Assembly: GCF_036345255.1 (NCBI RefSeq)
Contig: NZ_CP107783.1
Coordinates: 6,432,001-6,496,000, forward strand
Origin: Streptomyces sp. NBC_00569
GTDB taxonomy: Bacteria; Actinomycetota; Actinomycetes; Streptomycetales; Streptomycetaceae
DNA length: 64,000 bases
Direction: 5' to 3'
A program made the position numbers and the translations under genes. Every line of letters begins with the position of its first letter. Position 1 is the first letter of the stretch. A model generated the notes under the pieces. The model was not told the DNA's origin. It searched no databases and worked only from the letters and a program-made list of their open reading frames with translations. Of the stretch, positions 25,339 through 33,592 are shown in pieces.

Positions 25339-27438
25339 GTGACGCTGGCCCGGCTCGCCGCGCTGCACGGGGTCTCCCCGTCCTACTCGCCGTCCCCCGG
25401 CCGCACAGTCGAGGCCCCGGACGCCGCGCTCGTCGCCGTCCTCGCCGCCCTGGGTGTCGACGCGCGCACCCCGGAGTCCGTACGGGACGCACTGGCCGCG
25501 GGCGAGGCGGAGGCCGCGGCGCGGCTGCTGCCCCCGACGGTCGTCCTGTGGGCCGGCGAACCCGCCCCGGCCTGGGCGCGGGAACTACCCGAAGGCGTGA
25601 CGCTCCAGCTGGCCACCGAACAGGGCGAACGCGTCGACGGCTGGCGACCGTCCGGGTCCGTTCCCCTCGGCGTCCACCGGCTGCGCGCCACCGCCCGCGA
25701 CGGCGCCGCGGCCGACGCCCACCTGATCGTCGCCCCGCCGCGCGTGCGCACCCCGGGCGAGCGCACGTACGGGCTGCTCGTGCAGCTCTACTCCCTCCTG
25801 TCGGCGAAGTCCTGGGGCATGGGCGACCTCGGTGACCTGGCCGACCTCGCGGCCTGGGCGGGCCGCACCGCCGGTGCCGGGTTCGTGCAGGTCAACCCGC
25901 TGCACGCGGCCGTACCCCGCGGGGAAGGACCCTCGGACCCCTCCCCGTACCGCCCGTCGTCGCGCCGCTTCCCCGACCCGGTACACCTGCGCGTCGAGGA
26001 CATCCCCGAGTACGCCTATCTGCCCGACACCGACCGCGACCGCGTGCGCGAGCTGCTCACGGAGGCCGCCCGGCTGCGCGACGGCGTCCTGCACACAGGC
26101 GCCCTGATCGACCGCGACGCCGTGTGGGACCTCAAGCGCCGCGCCCTCGACCACGTCCTGCGCGTCCCGCTCGGCCCCGGCCGCCGCGCCGCCTACTGGG
26201 ACTTCCTCGCCGAGCAGGGCGCGGACCTGGACCACCACGCCACCTGGTGCGCGCTCGCCGAGCGGCACGGCCCCGACTGGCACACCTGGCCCGAGCCGTT
26301 GCGCGACCCCGGATCGCGCGAAACCGCCGAAGCCCGCGCCGAGTTGATGGACCGCGTCGACTTCCACAGCCACCTCGCCTGGCTCACCGACACCCAACTG
26401 GCCGCCGCCCAGCGCTCCGCGCGCGACGCGGGCATGCCCGTCGGACTCGTCCACGACCTGGCCGTGGGCGTACACCCGGAAGGTGCCGACGCCTGGGCCC
26501 AGCAGCATGTCTTCGCCGCGGGCATGTCCGTCGGCGCGCCCCCGGACGCCTTCAACTCCCGCGGCCAGGACTGGGGCCTGCCGCCCTGGCGCCCCGACCG
26601 GCTCGCCGCCACCGGCTACGCCCCGTACCGCGCGCTCCTGCGCGGCCTGTTCGCCCACGCGGGGGCGGTCCGCATCGACCACGTCATGGGCCTGTTCCGG
26701 CTGTGGTGGGTGCCGGCCGGGCAGCCGCCGACCGAGGGCGCGTACGTCCGCTACGACGCGGAGGCGATGCTCGCCGTGCTCGCCCTGGAGGCCGGCCGCG
26801 CCGACGCCCTGGTGATAGGCGAGGACCTCGGCACGGTCGAGCCCGGCGTGCGGGAAACCCTGGACGCGCGCGGGGTGCTCGGCACGTCCGTCCTGTGGTT
26901 CGAGCGGGACTGGGACGGCACGGGCCGCCCGGTGCCGCCGGAGAAGTGGCGGACGGACTGCGTGGCCACCGCCACCACCCACGACCTGCCGTCCACCGCG
27001 GCCCGGCTGACCGGCGACCATGTGCGGCTGCGCGACAGCCTCGGCCTCCTCGGGCGGCCGCTCGCGCGGGAGCAGGCCGAGGCCACGGCGGAAGTCGCCG
27101 AGTGGACCGCCCTGTTCGCGCGCCTGGGACTGCTGCCCGGCGGCGGGGGACAGGGCCCTGGCGAGGAGGAGGAGATCCGCGCCGTCCACCGCTTCCTGCT
27201 GCTCACCCCGGCCCGCATGGTCGGGGTCTGGCTGCCCGACGCGGTCGGCGACCGGCGCCCGCAGAACCTGCCGGGGACCTGGGACGAGTACCCGAACTGG
27301 CGGCTCCCGATCGCCGACCCCACCGGCCGCCCGGTCACCTTCGAGGAGCTCACGGCCTCGCCGAGGGCGCACGCGCTGATCGAGGTCCTGCGGTCCGGGC
27401 TGCCCCGTACGGCACCCCCGGGCGCGCGGCCCGTTTAG
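25339..27438 (+). CDS. malQ: 4-alpha-glucanotransferase (amylomaltase, GH77)
   Basis: 699 aa from GTG 25339. GH77 barrel with nucleophile region RIDHVMGLFRLWWVP, acid/base GEDLGTVEP and TTHDLPS. The N-terminal 140 residues form the extra domain common in actinobacterial MalQ. It transfers alpha-1,4-glucan segments between maltodextrins in cytoplasmic maltose and glycogen metabolism. No other maltose genes are adjacent. The start directly abuts the small upstream ORF without its own strong RBS, suggesting coupled translation. Confidence 0.93.
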   Translation: MTLARLAALHGVSPSYSPSPGRTVEAPDAALVAVLAALGVDARTPESVRDALAAGEAEAAARLLPPTVVLWAGEPAPAWARELPEGVTLQLATEQGERVDGWRPSGSVPLGVHRLRATARDGAAADAHLIVAPPRVRTPGERTYGLLVQLYSLLSAKSWGMGDLGDLADLAAWAGRTAGAGFVQVNPLHAAVPRGEGPSDPSPYRPSSRRFPDPVHLRVEDIPEYAYLPDTDRDRVRELLTEAARLRDGVLHTGALIDRDAVWDLKRRALDHVLRVPLGPGRRAAYWDFLAEQGADLDHHATWCALAERHGPDWHTWPEPLRDPGSRETAEARAELMDRVDFHSHLAWLTDTQLAAAQRSARDAGMPVGLVHDLAVGVHPEGADAWAQQHVFAAGMSVGAPPDAFNSRGQDWGLPPWRPDRLAATGYAPYRALLRGLFAHAGAVRIDHVMGLFRLWWVPAGQPPTEGAYVRYDAEAMLAVLALEAGRADALVIGEDLGTVEPGVRETLDARGVLGTSVLWFERDWDGTGRPVPPEKWRTDCVATATTHDLPSTAARLTGDHVRLRDSLGLLGRPLAREQAEATAEVAEWTALFARLGLLPGGGGQGPGEEEEIRAVHRFLLLTPARMVGVWLPDAVGDRRPQNLPGTWDEYPNWRLPIADPTGRPVTFEELTASPRAHALIEVLRSGLPRTAPPGARPV

Positions 27439-27446
27439 GTGTTCGC

Positions 27447-27452
27447 TACGTT
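27447..27452 (+). promoter_or_regulatory. -10 element for a leaderless transcript
   Basis: TACGTT six bases before GTG 27459, which has no Shine-Dalgarno sequence. The geometry predicts a leaderless mRNA and an own promoter despite the closeness to malQ. Confidence 0.5.
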
Positions 27453-27458
27453 TGCACC

Positions 27459-27698
27459 GTGGACAAGAAGAACGCCCTGCGCGCCGGCGCCCTGGCTGCC
27501 GGTACGACGCTGATGATGCTGCTCATGTCGTCCCCCGCGCTCGCGCTGGCGCGCGACGACGGCGACGACCCCGGTAAGGGCCTCACCGTCATCGAGACCC
27601 TTGGCCTCTATGTCGTTGCGCCGATCGTGCTGTTCCTGGTGATCGCCGGCCTCGTGATCGTCGGTGACAAGTCCCGCAAGCCGCAGAAGCAGGGCTGA
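27459..27698 (+). CDS. Small membrane protein with signal peptide and C-terminal TM
   Basis: 79 aa from GTG 27459. A Lys-rich start and hydrophobic segment (about 8-30, ending SPALALA) form a signal peptide or first TM helix. An acidic loop (RDDGDDPGKG) and a second TM helix (about 45-68) follow, with a basic tail (DKSRKPQKQ). Small two-helix proteins of this kind are common conserved streptomycete membrane proteins of unknown role. It lies 20 bp after malQ but probably has its own leaderless promoter. A hairpin follows at 27751. Confidence 0.75.
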   Translation: MDKKNALRAGALAAGTTLMMLLMSSPALALARDDGDDPGKGLTVIETLGLYVVAPIVLFLVIAGLVIVGDKSRKPQKQG

Positions 27699-27750
27699 CC
27701 GCCGCACCTCTCATGTGACGTCTTTGCCGAGGGCGTCCTCGTGTGCACCA

Positions 27751-27774
27751 CGCACCGAGGGCGCCCTCGGTGCG
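27751..27774. terminator. Terminator palindrome between convergent genes
   Basis: A 24-base perfect palindrome (arms 27751-27762 and 27763-27774; in practice a 10-bp stem with a four-base loop) between the small membrane gene and the tetR-type gene. Confidence 0.7.
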
Positions 27775-27810
27775 TTCCTCGCCCCGGTCCGCGCGCCCGG
27801 CCGGGAGGTT

Positions 27811-28383
27811 CTACGGCCGCTCGGCCGTCAGATAGCGCTGGAGGGTCGGCGCCAGCCACTCCACCGTCTCGTCGCGGCCGAGCCCGACGGCGGGATCGAA
27901 GCGCAGCACGTAGCGGGTGAGCGCGAGACCGAGGACCTGTGAGGCGCAGAGCGCGGCCCGCACCGGGGCCTCGGCGGGGTCGGGGCACACGCGCAGGGCG
28001 AGCGGCAGCGTCTGCCTCTTGAAGATGTCCTGCATGCGCTCGGCGCCCGCGGCGTTGGTGACGCCCACGCGCAGCAGCGCGGTGAGGACCTCGTTCTCCT
28101 CCCACAGGTCGAGGAAGTGCCGCACGAGGGTCCGGCCGATGTCGTCGACCGCGATCTCCTCGGGGTCGGGCAGCCGCAGGTCCAGGTCGATCGCCGCGGC
28201 GAAGAGCCCCTCCTTGTTGCCGTAGTAGCGCATCACCATCGACGGGTCGATCGCCGCGTCCTTGGCGATGGCGCGGATCGTGGCCCGCTCGTACCCGTCG
28301 GCGGCGAAGCGTTCGCGGGCGGCCGCGAGGATCGCGGTGCGGGTGGCGTCCGAGCGGCGTGCCTGCCGGGTGGTTCCTGTCAT
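27811..28383 (-). CDS. TetR-family transcriptional regulator
   Basis: 190 aa. N-terminal TetR HTH (about 10-55: TRTAILAAARERFAADGYER, TIRAIAKDAAIDPSMVMRYY) and a helical ligand domain with a TetR_C-like C-terminus. Divergent from a flavin monooxygenase gene. The 137-bp intergenic region holds four 14-bp operator-like units, two of them overlapping this gene's start region, so it very probably represses both genes. The ATG at 28381-28383 has no RBS but a TACGTT -10 seven bases upstream, suggesting leaderless translation. Confidence 0.92.
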   Translation of the reverse strand: MTGTTRQARRSDATRTAILAAARERFAADGYERATIRAIAKDAAIDPSMVMRYYGNKEGLFAAAIDLDLRLPDPEEIAVDDIGRTLVRHFLDLWEENEVLTALLRVGVTNAAGAERMQDIFKRQTLPLALRVCPDPAEAPVRAALCASQVLGLALTRYVLRFDPAVGLGRDETVEWLAPTLQRYLTAERP

Positions 28384-28384
28384 G

Positions 28385-28467
28385 CCAACAAACGTAGGCC
28401 AACACCTGTTGACAGTCCAGAGCGGTGCCCCTAGATTTGCCAACAGACGTTGACCAACAAGCGTTGG
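28385..28467. promoter_or_regulatory. Divergent promoter with four 14-bp TetR operator units
   Basis: Units at 28385-28398, 28399-28412, 28440-28453 and 28454-28467 fit CCAACAnnYGTnGR and form two abutting pairs. On the plus strand TTGACA (28409-28414), a 17-bp spacer and TAGATT (28432-28437) make a sigma-70-like promoter lying between the pairs and sharing bases with unit 2. On the minus strand TACGTT (complement of 28391-28396) is the -10 for the regulator. Confidence 0.75.
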
Positions 28468-28520
28468 CAATGGGCGACCGGGTACAACCGACCTGAGCTT
28501 GCAGGCACCAGGAGGCCACC

Positions 28521-29981
28521 ATGAACGCCACCACTCCTCGCACCGTGATCGTCGTCGGCTCCGGCCCCACCGGCCTGCTCCTCGCCGGCGACCTCGCCGC
28601 CGCGGGTGTCCCCGTGACCGTCGTCGAGAAGCGCCCCCACAAGATCAGCAACCTCTCCCGGGCCTTCGTCCTGCACGCGCGCACCCTGGAGCAGCTCGAC
28701 GCCCGCGGCCTCGCCGACGGCATCGAGGCCAAGGGCCGGGCCCTCGACAGGCTGAGCCTCTTCGGCCGCCTCGCCGTCGACCTGAGCGACCTCCCCTCCC
28801 GCTTCCAGCACCTCCTGGTCCTGCCGCAGTACGAGGTCGAGGCCGCCCTGCAGCGACGCGCCACCGACGCGGGCGTGAAGTTCTCGTACGAGACCGAGGT
28901 CACCGGCCTCACGCAGGACGCGGACGAGGTGACGCTCCAAGTCCGCACAGGGGAAGGCGAGTCGACGACGATGCGGGCCGCGTACGTCGTCGGCGCCGAC
29001 GGCATGCGCAGCGCCGTGCGCGAGGGCGTCGGGCTCCCCTTCCCCGGTAAGTCCGTCATCCGCTCCGTCGTCCTCGCCGACGTGAAGCTCGCCGAGGAGC
29101 CCGAGAACGTCCTCACGGTCAACGCCGTCGGCGACGCCTTCGCCTTCATCGCGCCCTTCGGTGACGGCTACTACCGCATCATCGGCTGGAACCGCGCGCG
29201 CAATGTCCCCGAGTCCGCGCCCCTCGACCTCGACGAGATCAAGGAGGTCACCCGCCGCGCCCTCGGTCGCGACTACGGGATGCACGAGGCCCGCTGGATG
29301 TCCCGCTTCCACAGTGACGAGCGCCAGGCGCCCGCGTACCGCGTCGGCCGCGTCCTGCTCGCCGGCGACGCCGCGCACGTTCACACTCCGGCCGGCGGCC
29401 AGGGCATGAACACCGGACTCCAGGACGCCGCCAACCTCGGCTGGAAGCTCGCCGCGGTCGTCAACGGCCGTGCGGGAGAGGCCCTGCTGGACACCTATGA
29501 GGCCGAGCGCCACCCCGTCGGGAAGGCCGTCCTGCGCAGCAGCGGCGGCATCGTCAGGCTCGCCATGGCCAACCGGCCCTGGACTCTCGCGGCCCGCGCC
29601 GCCCTCACCGCGTTCCTCGGCCGCGTCCGCCCCGCGCGCACCCGGATGGTCGGCCAGCTCACCGGCATCGGCATCGCCTACCCGGCCCCGCCCCGCGCGC
29701 ACCGCCTCGTCGGCACCCGCGTCCCCGACGTCGCGCTCAAGGAGGGCCGGCTCTACGAGGCTCTGCGTCAGGGCACGTTCGTCCTGATCGTCCCCGGGGA
29801 TGCCCACGACAAGGGCGACGACCGCTACGCCGTCACGCACTGGGCCGGCGACCGCCGCACGTCACTCCTGGTGCGCCCCGACGGCTACGTCGCCTGGGTG
29901 TCGGACGACGAGCCGGCGGACGGGGGCGTCATCTCAGCCCGCATCCCGGACAGCATCGACTCGTACTCGTTCCGGGCGTAG
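28521..29981 (+). CDS. FAD-dependent aromatic-type monooxygenase
   Basis: 486 aa, class A flavoprotein hydroxylase of the PHBH family. Dinucleotide motif VGSGPTGLLLAGDLAAAG near residue 13, the DG motif VVGADGMRSAVRE (about 158) and the GD motif LAGDAAHVHTPAGGQGMN (about 282). Such enzymes hydroxylate phenols, polyketides or drugs such as rifampicin with NAD(P)H and O2. It is divergent from the TetR regulator that probably represses it until a ligand, perhaps the substrate, is bound. No biosynthetic cluster surrounds it, so detoxification is more likely than tailoring. Substrate unknown. Confidence 0.88.
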   Translation: MNATTPRTVIVVGSGPTGLLLAGDLAAAGVPVTVVEKRPHKISNLSRAFVLHARTLEQLDARGLADGIEAKGRALDRLSLFGRLAVDLSDLPSRFQHLLVLPQYEVEAALQRRATDAGVKFSYETEVTGLTQDADEVTLQVRTGEGESTTMRAAYVVGADGMRSAVREGVGLPFPGKSVIRSVVLADVKLAEEPENVLTVNAVGDAFAFIAPFGDGYYRIIGWNRARNVPESAPLDLDEIKEVTRRALGRDYGMHEARWMSRFHSDERQAPAYRVGRVLLAGDAAHVHTPAGGQGMNTGLQDAANLGWKLAAVVNGRAGEALLDTYEAERHPVGKAVLRSSGGIVRLAMANRPWTLAARAALTAFLGRVRPARTRMVGQLTGIGIAYPAPPRAHRLVGTRVPDVALKEGRLYEALRQGTFVLIVPGDAHDKGDDRYAVTHWAGDRRTSLLVRPDGYVAWVSDDEPADGGVISARIPDSIDSYSFRA

Positions 29982-30023
29982 GCGGCCGGCCGCGACCGGG
30001 GCGTCCGGGAGTTCGGTCCGGTA

Positions 30024-30524
30024 TCAGGAGGGCTGCGTGCCCGCCATCAACTGACGGAGCAGGTCGGCGAGTTGGCCGGCCTGCTCCTTGTCGAGCGAGG
30101 TGAGCGCCTCGGTCTGCACGGCGAGCCCGGCGCCGACCGCCTCGTCGACCAGCGCCCGGCCCTCGTCGGTGAGTGTCACCTGGAGGCCGCGGCGGTCGTG
30201 CGGGTCGGGGGAGCGGCGCAGTAGCCCGCGCCGTTCCAGCTTGTCGAGCCGCCCGGTCATGCCGCCGGTCGTCAGCATCAGTGTCGCCGAGAGCTGACGA
30301 GGCGAGAGCGTGAACGGGTCGCCGGAGCGGCGCAGCGTGGCGAGGACGTCGAACTCGCCCCGCGCGATGCCGTAGCGCGCGTACGTCTTGTCGATGCGGT
30401 CGCCCATCGCGCGCGAGATCCGGTAGACCCGGCCGAAGACCTCCATCGCCGTGGTGTCGAGGTCGGGCCTGACCTCGGCCCACTGGTCGATGATCGCGTC
30501 GACGGCGTCCTTGCTGCTGCTCAT
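30024..30524 (-). CDS. MarR-family transcriptional regulator
   Basis: 166 aa, winged HTH of MarR type (about 50-130: GEFDVLATLRRSGDPFTLS, LSATLMLTTGGMTGRLDKLE, then the wing SPDPHDRRGLQVTLTDEG). Divergent from an EamA exporter gene. The shared intergenic region holds an ordered array of five or six palindromic nonamers over the exporter promoter, so this protein is the probable repressor of the exporter. The ATG at 30522-30524 has CATACT six bases upstream and no RBS, which would suit a leaderless message. Confidence 0.92.
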   Translation of the reverse strand: MSSSKDAVDAIIDQWAEVRPDLDTTAMEVFGRVYRISRAMGDRIDKTYARYGIARGEFDVLATLRRSGDPFTLSPRQLSATLMLTTGGMTGRLDKLERRGLLRRSPDPHDRRGLQVTLTDEGRALVDEAVGAGLAVQTEALTSLDKEQAGQLADLLRQLMAGTQPS

Positions 30525-30562
30525 GGGGTGAGTATGCGACCCGGGTTCGGTCGGTCGCAAGA

Positions 30563-30646
30563 AAGTAGATCAGTGAAAAGTAACTTGGAAGGAAGTGACT
30601 TGACGGCAAGTAGCTTACGACTAAGCTACTTGCTACGAAGTCACTT
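30563..30646. promoter_or_regulatory. Six-unit 15-bp-period operator array over the exporter promoter
   Basis: Nonamers at 30563 (AAGTAGATC, degenerate), 30578 (AAGTAACTT), 30593 (AAGTGACTT), 30608 (AAGTAGCTT), 30623 (AAGCTACTT) and 30638 (AAGTCACTT) start exactly 15 bp apart. Two nested perfect inverted repeats result: 30591-30601 with 30638-30648, and 30606-30617 with 30622-30633. TTGACG (30600-30605), a 16-bp spacer and TAAGCT (30622-30627) give a promoter for the plus-strand exporter inside the array. Confidence 0.75.
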
Positions 30647-30678
30647 CCTCCAACCCATTTCGCCGCGGGGGGCGCCCG

Positions 30679-31665
30679 ATGAAGACGAACAAGCACAGCG
30701 TCGAGAAAGGGAACAGGCGCAACGGCGCCGTGATCGCGCTGACCGCGCTGGCCCCGATCTCCTGGGGGTCGACCTATGCGGTCACCACGGAGTTCCTGCC
30801 GCCCGACCGTCCGCTGTTCACCGGGCTGATGCGGGCGCTGCCCGCGGGCCTCCTCCTGCTGGCGCTGGCGCGCACGCTGCCGCGCGGTGCCTGGTGGTGG
30901 AAGTCCCTGGTCCTCGGCGCGCTGAACATCGGCGCGTTCTTCCCCCTCCTCTTCCTCTCCGCCTACCGCCTCCCCGGGGGCATGGCGGCGGTCGTCGGCT
31001 CGATCGGCCCCCTCTTCGTCGCGGGCCTCGCGACGGTCCTGCTCGGTGAACGCCCCACGCGGCGCACGCTGTTGACCGGCATCGCGGCCGCGCTCGGCGT
31101 CAGCCTCGTCGTCCTCAAGGCGGCGGGCGCGCTCGACCCGGTCGGCGCGCTGGCGGCGCTGGCCTCCACGGCGTCGATGTCGACGGGAACGGTCCTCACC
31201 AAGCGGTGGGGCCGCCCGGAAGGGGTGGGTCCCCTGGCGCTCACCGGCTGGCAGCTCACGGCCGGCGGCCTCCTCATCGCCCCGCTCGCCTTCCTCGTCG
31301 AGGGCCCGCCCCCGGCGCTGGACGGCCGGGCCGTCGCGGGTTACGCGTACCTGGCGCTCGCCAACACGGCGGTCGCGTACTGGCTGTGGTTCCGCGGCAT
31401 CGGCCGCCTGTCCGCGACGCAGGTCACGTTCCTCGGCCCGCTCTCGCCGCTGACGGCGGCGGTGATCGGCTGGGTGGCGCTCGGGCAGGCGCTGACGCCG
31501 GTGCAGCTGGTGGGCATGGCGCTGGCGTTCGGCGCGACCCTGCTGGGCCAGCGCCCGCCCCGGATCGCCGCTCTCCCCGCTCCGCAGCCCCGACCTTTCA
31601 GTTCTGCTGAAGAGAAAGAGCGGAAAGTTTCGATGGACCTGACGGGTGGGGAGCTGCGACGGTAG
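30679..31665 (+). CDS. EamA/DMT-family exporter
   Basis: 328 aa with ten predicted TM helices in two EamA repeats (first about 18-145, second about 155-300). The start motif ISWGSTYAVTTEFLPPDRP is typical. A charged C-terminal tail follows. Members export amino acids, metabolites or drugs. Divergent from the MarR regulator and preceded by the operator array. The last codons overlap the first copy of a 56-bp repeat (31591-31646). Confidence 0.9.
   Translation: MKTNKHSVEKGNRRNGAVIALTALAPISWGSTYAVTTEFLPPDRPLFTGLMRALPAGLLLLALARTLPRGAWWWKSLVLGALNIGAFFPLLFLSAYRLPGGMAAVVGSIGPLFVAGLATVLLGERPTRRTLLTGIAAALGVSLVVLKAAGALDPVGALAALASTASMSTGTVLTKRWGRPEGVGPLALTGWQLTAGGLLIAPLAFLVEGPPPALDGRAVAGYAYLALANTAVAYWLWFRGIGRLSATQVTFLGPLSPLTAAVIGWVALGQALTPVQLVGMALAFGATLLGQRPPRIAALPAPQPRPFSSAEEKERKVSMDLTGGELRR
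31591..31646 (+). repeat. 56-bp dispersed repeat, copy A
   Basis: Matches 33593-33648 without gaps at 42 of 56 bases by my count. Shared parts are CAGTTC..CTGAA, containing TTCAG-N5-CTGAA, and AAAGTTTCGATGGACCT. This copy overlaps the 3' end of the first EamA gene and lies 59 bp before the second. Confidence 0.65.
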
Positions 31666-31705
31666 TCGGGTCGTAGAGAGATCACAGCTCAGGAGGGGAT
31701 ACGGG

Positions 31706-32671
31706 ATGGCAGTCCTGGACCGGACGACCACCGGCGCCGAGAAGGTCGCAGCGGGGGGCGCGGGGGCGGGAGGGCGTCGCGCGGGCAACGGGCTCGGCAC
31801 CGGCCTCGCGCTCGCGGTACTCGCCACGGTGGTCTGGTCGGGCAGCTTCGTCACCTCCCGGGCGCTGCACGACAGCGTTCCCCCGATCCAGCACGCGTTC
31901 TGGCGCTGGATCATCGCGATCGCCGCGGTGGCGCCGTTCGCGGCGCGCTCCGCCTGGCGGCAGCGGGCGCTGCTCCGCACCCACCTGCGCTTCCTGCTGC
32001 TCGCCGCGCTGCTCGGTGTGACCGTCTACAACACCCTCGTCAACCAGGCGGCGATGACGACGTCCGCCGGGAACATGGGCATGATCATGGCCGCGTCGCC
32101 GGTCCTGATGGCGGCGTACGAACGCCTCGGCGGCGCGCGGCTCGGGGCCCGCCGGGTGACGGGCACGGTCGTGGCGTGCGCGGGTGTGCTGCTCCTGGTC
32201 GGCAAGGGCTCCCTGGCGCCGGACTTCACGGCGGGCGACCTGTGGGTGGTCGCCGCGGCGGTCTGCTTCGGCTCGTACAGCGCGCTGCTGCGGCGCCGGC
32301 CGGCGGAGATCGGCGGGCCCGCGTTCCTCTTCGCGACGTTCGTGCTCGGCGCGCTGATGCTGCTGCCGGTGTTCCTCGTCAGCCTCGCCGTGCAGGGCGG
32401 CTTCGAGCCGACGGCGGCGACCGTCTCGCCCCTGCTGTACGTGGGCGTGGTGTCGTCCGCCGTAGCGTTCTTCGCCTGGAACAAGGCGATCGCCCAGATC
32501 GGCGCGGCCCGCGCCGGGGTCATCTACTACCTCCAGCCGGTGTGCGTGGCCCTGCTCTCCTACGCGGTCCTCGGTGAGGCGATGGGCCGCCTGCAGATCG
32601 CGTGCATGGCGCTGATCCTGGCGGGGGTGGCCCTCGGCTCCGCGACCCGGGGCGGGTCCCGGATACGTTGA
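31706..32671 (+). CDS. EamA/DMT-family exporter, second copy
   Basis: 321 aa from ATG 31706, with AGGAGGGG at about ten bases. After a Gly/Ala-rich N-terminus there are ten TM helices in two EamA repeats (TVVWSGSFVTSRALHDSVPP and AVCFGSYSALLRRRPAE mark the two halves). It is only distantly similar to the exporter just upstream. It lies in the same direction with a 40-bp gap, but copy A of the 56-bp repeat suggests its own control. A LysR gene follows four bases later. Confidence 0.9.
   Translation: MAVLDRTTTGAEKVAAGGAGAGGRRAGNGLGTGLALAVLATVVWSGSFVTSRALHDSVPPIQHAFWRWIIAIAAVAPFAARSAWRQRALLRTHLRFLLLAALLGVTVYNTLVNQAAMTTSAGNMGMIMAASPVLMAAYERLGGARLGARRVTGTVVACAGVLLLVGKGSLAPDFTAGDLWVVAAAVCFGSYSALLRRRPAEIGGPAFLFATFVLGALMLLPVFLVSLAVQGGFEPTAATVSPLLYVGVVSSAVAFFAWNKAIAQIGAARAGVIYYLQPVCVALLSYAVLGEAMGRLQIACMALILAGVALGSATRGGSRIR
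32664..32669 (+). promoter_or_regulatory. -10 element for a leaderless lysR-type transcript
   Basis: TACGTT six bases before ATG 32676, overlapping the stop of the exporter gene. The same hexamer and spacing occur at 27447. Confidence 0.45.
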
Positions 32672-32675
32672 CCCC

Positions 32676-33581
32676 ATGCGCGCCACCGACTGGGACATCA
32701 AGAAGCTCGCGATCCTGCGGGCCCTGCGGGACCGGGGGACCGTCACGGCCACCGCGCAGGCGCTGCTCATGACCCCGTCGGCCGTGTCGCAGCAGCTGTC
32801 CAACCTGGCCAGACAGCTCGGCGTGCCGCTCCTGGAGGCGCACGGACGGCGCGTACGCCTCACCGACGCCGCCCATCTCGTCCTGCGGCACGCCGAAGCC
32901 GTGTTCGCCCAACTGGAGCGCGCCGACGCGGAGTTGGACGCCTATCTGCAGGGCGAGTCCGGGGAGGTGCGGGTCGCCGCGTTCTCCACCGCCGTGCCCG
33001 CCCTGGTGGTGCCCGCCGTACGCGCGCTGCGCACCACCCACCCCGGGATCGCGGTCCGGGTGCGCGAGGCGGAGGCGGCGGAGGCGTACGAGCTGCTCTC
33101 GGCCGGTGACGTGGACCTGGCCCTGTCGCTCGCCGCGCACGCGCCCACCGCGCGCGACCCCAAGTTCACGCGCGTGCCGCTGCTCGCCGACCCGCTCGAC
33201 GTGGCCCTGCCGGCCGGGCACCCGCTGGCGGGGGCGGCGGGCCCCCGCCTGGCCGAGCTGGCCGGCGAGCACTGGATCTTCGGCGGTTCGGGACCCTGGT
33301 CGGAGATCACGCGGGCCGCGTGCGAGGCCGCCGGGTTCGTGCCGGAGCAGGCGCACAGCGCGGCCGGCTGGACGGCGATCCTGGCGATGGTCGAGGCGGG
33401 GATGGGCATCGCCCTGGTCCCGCGCATGGCGGCGGCGGGCCGGGAGGGCGTCGTGATGTGCGCGCTGGGTGAGGACCGCCCGGTCAGGCACGTGGTGGCG
33501 GCGGTACGCAGCGGGTCGGAGGAGGCGCCGGCGGTGTCCCGGGTGCTGGAAGCCCTGAGGGACGCCGCGGCGGAGCGCTGA
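32676..33581 (+). CDS. LysR-family transcriptional regulator
   Basis: 301 aa. N-terminal winged HTH (about 8-65: LAILRALRDRGTVTATAQAL, MTPSAVSQQLSNLARQLGVP) and a substrate-binding effector domain (about 92-295) with GDVDLALSL and ILAMVEAGMGIALVPRMA. It follows the EamA exporter by four bases and may regulate it, or the allantoicase gene downstream. The ATG has no RBS but a TACGTT -10 at six bases. Confidence 0.92.
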   Translation: MRATDWDIKKLAILRALRDRGTVTATAQALLMTPSAVSQQLSNLARQLGVPLLEAHGRRVRLTDAAHLVLRHAEAVFAQLERADAELDAYLQGESGEVRVAAFSTAVPALVVPAVRALRTTHPGIAVRVREAEAAEAYELLSAGDVDLALSLAAHAPTARDPKFTRVPLLADPLDVALPAGHPLAGAAGPRLAELAGEHWIFGGSGPWSEITRAACEAAGFVPEQAHSAAGWTAILAMVEAGMGIALVPRMAAAGREGVVMCALGEDRPVRHVVAAVRSGSEEAPAVSRVLEALRDAAAER

Positions 33582-33592
33582 CGCCCCGGGAC

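Noticed and set aside
21924..25835. A 1303-codon open frame on the plus strand opposite the GH84 gene
   Set aside because: Arg/Gly/Pro-rich composition, no domains, no RBS, and the GH84, small ORF and malQ genes explain the coding bias. It is a high-GC antisense artefact.
30563..30646. Possible CRISPR-like or iteron array
   Set aside because: Units are only 9 bp, with 6-bp spacers, lying over a promoter between divergent marR and exporter genes. No cas or replication genes are present. Operator array is the better reading.
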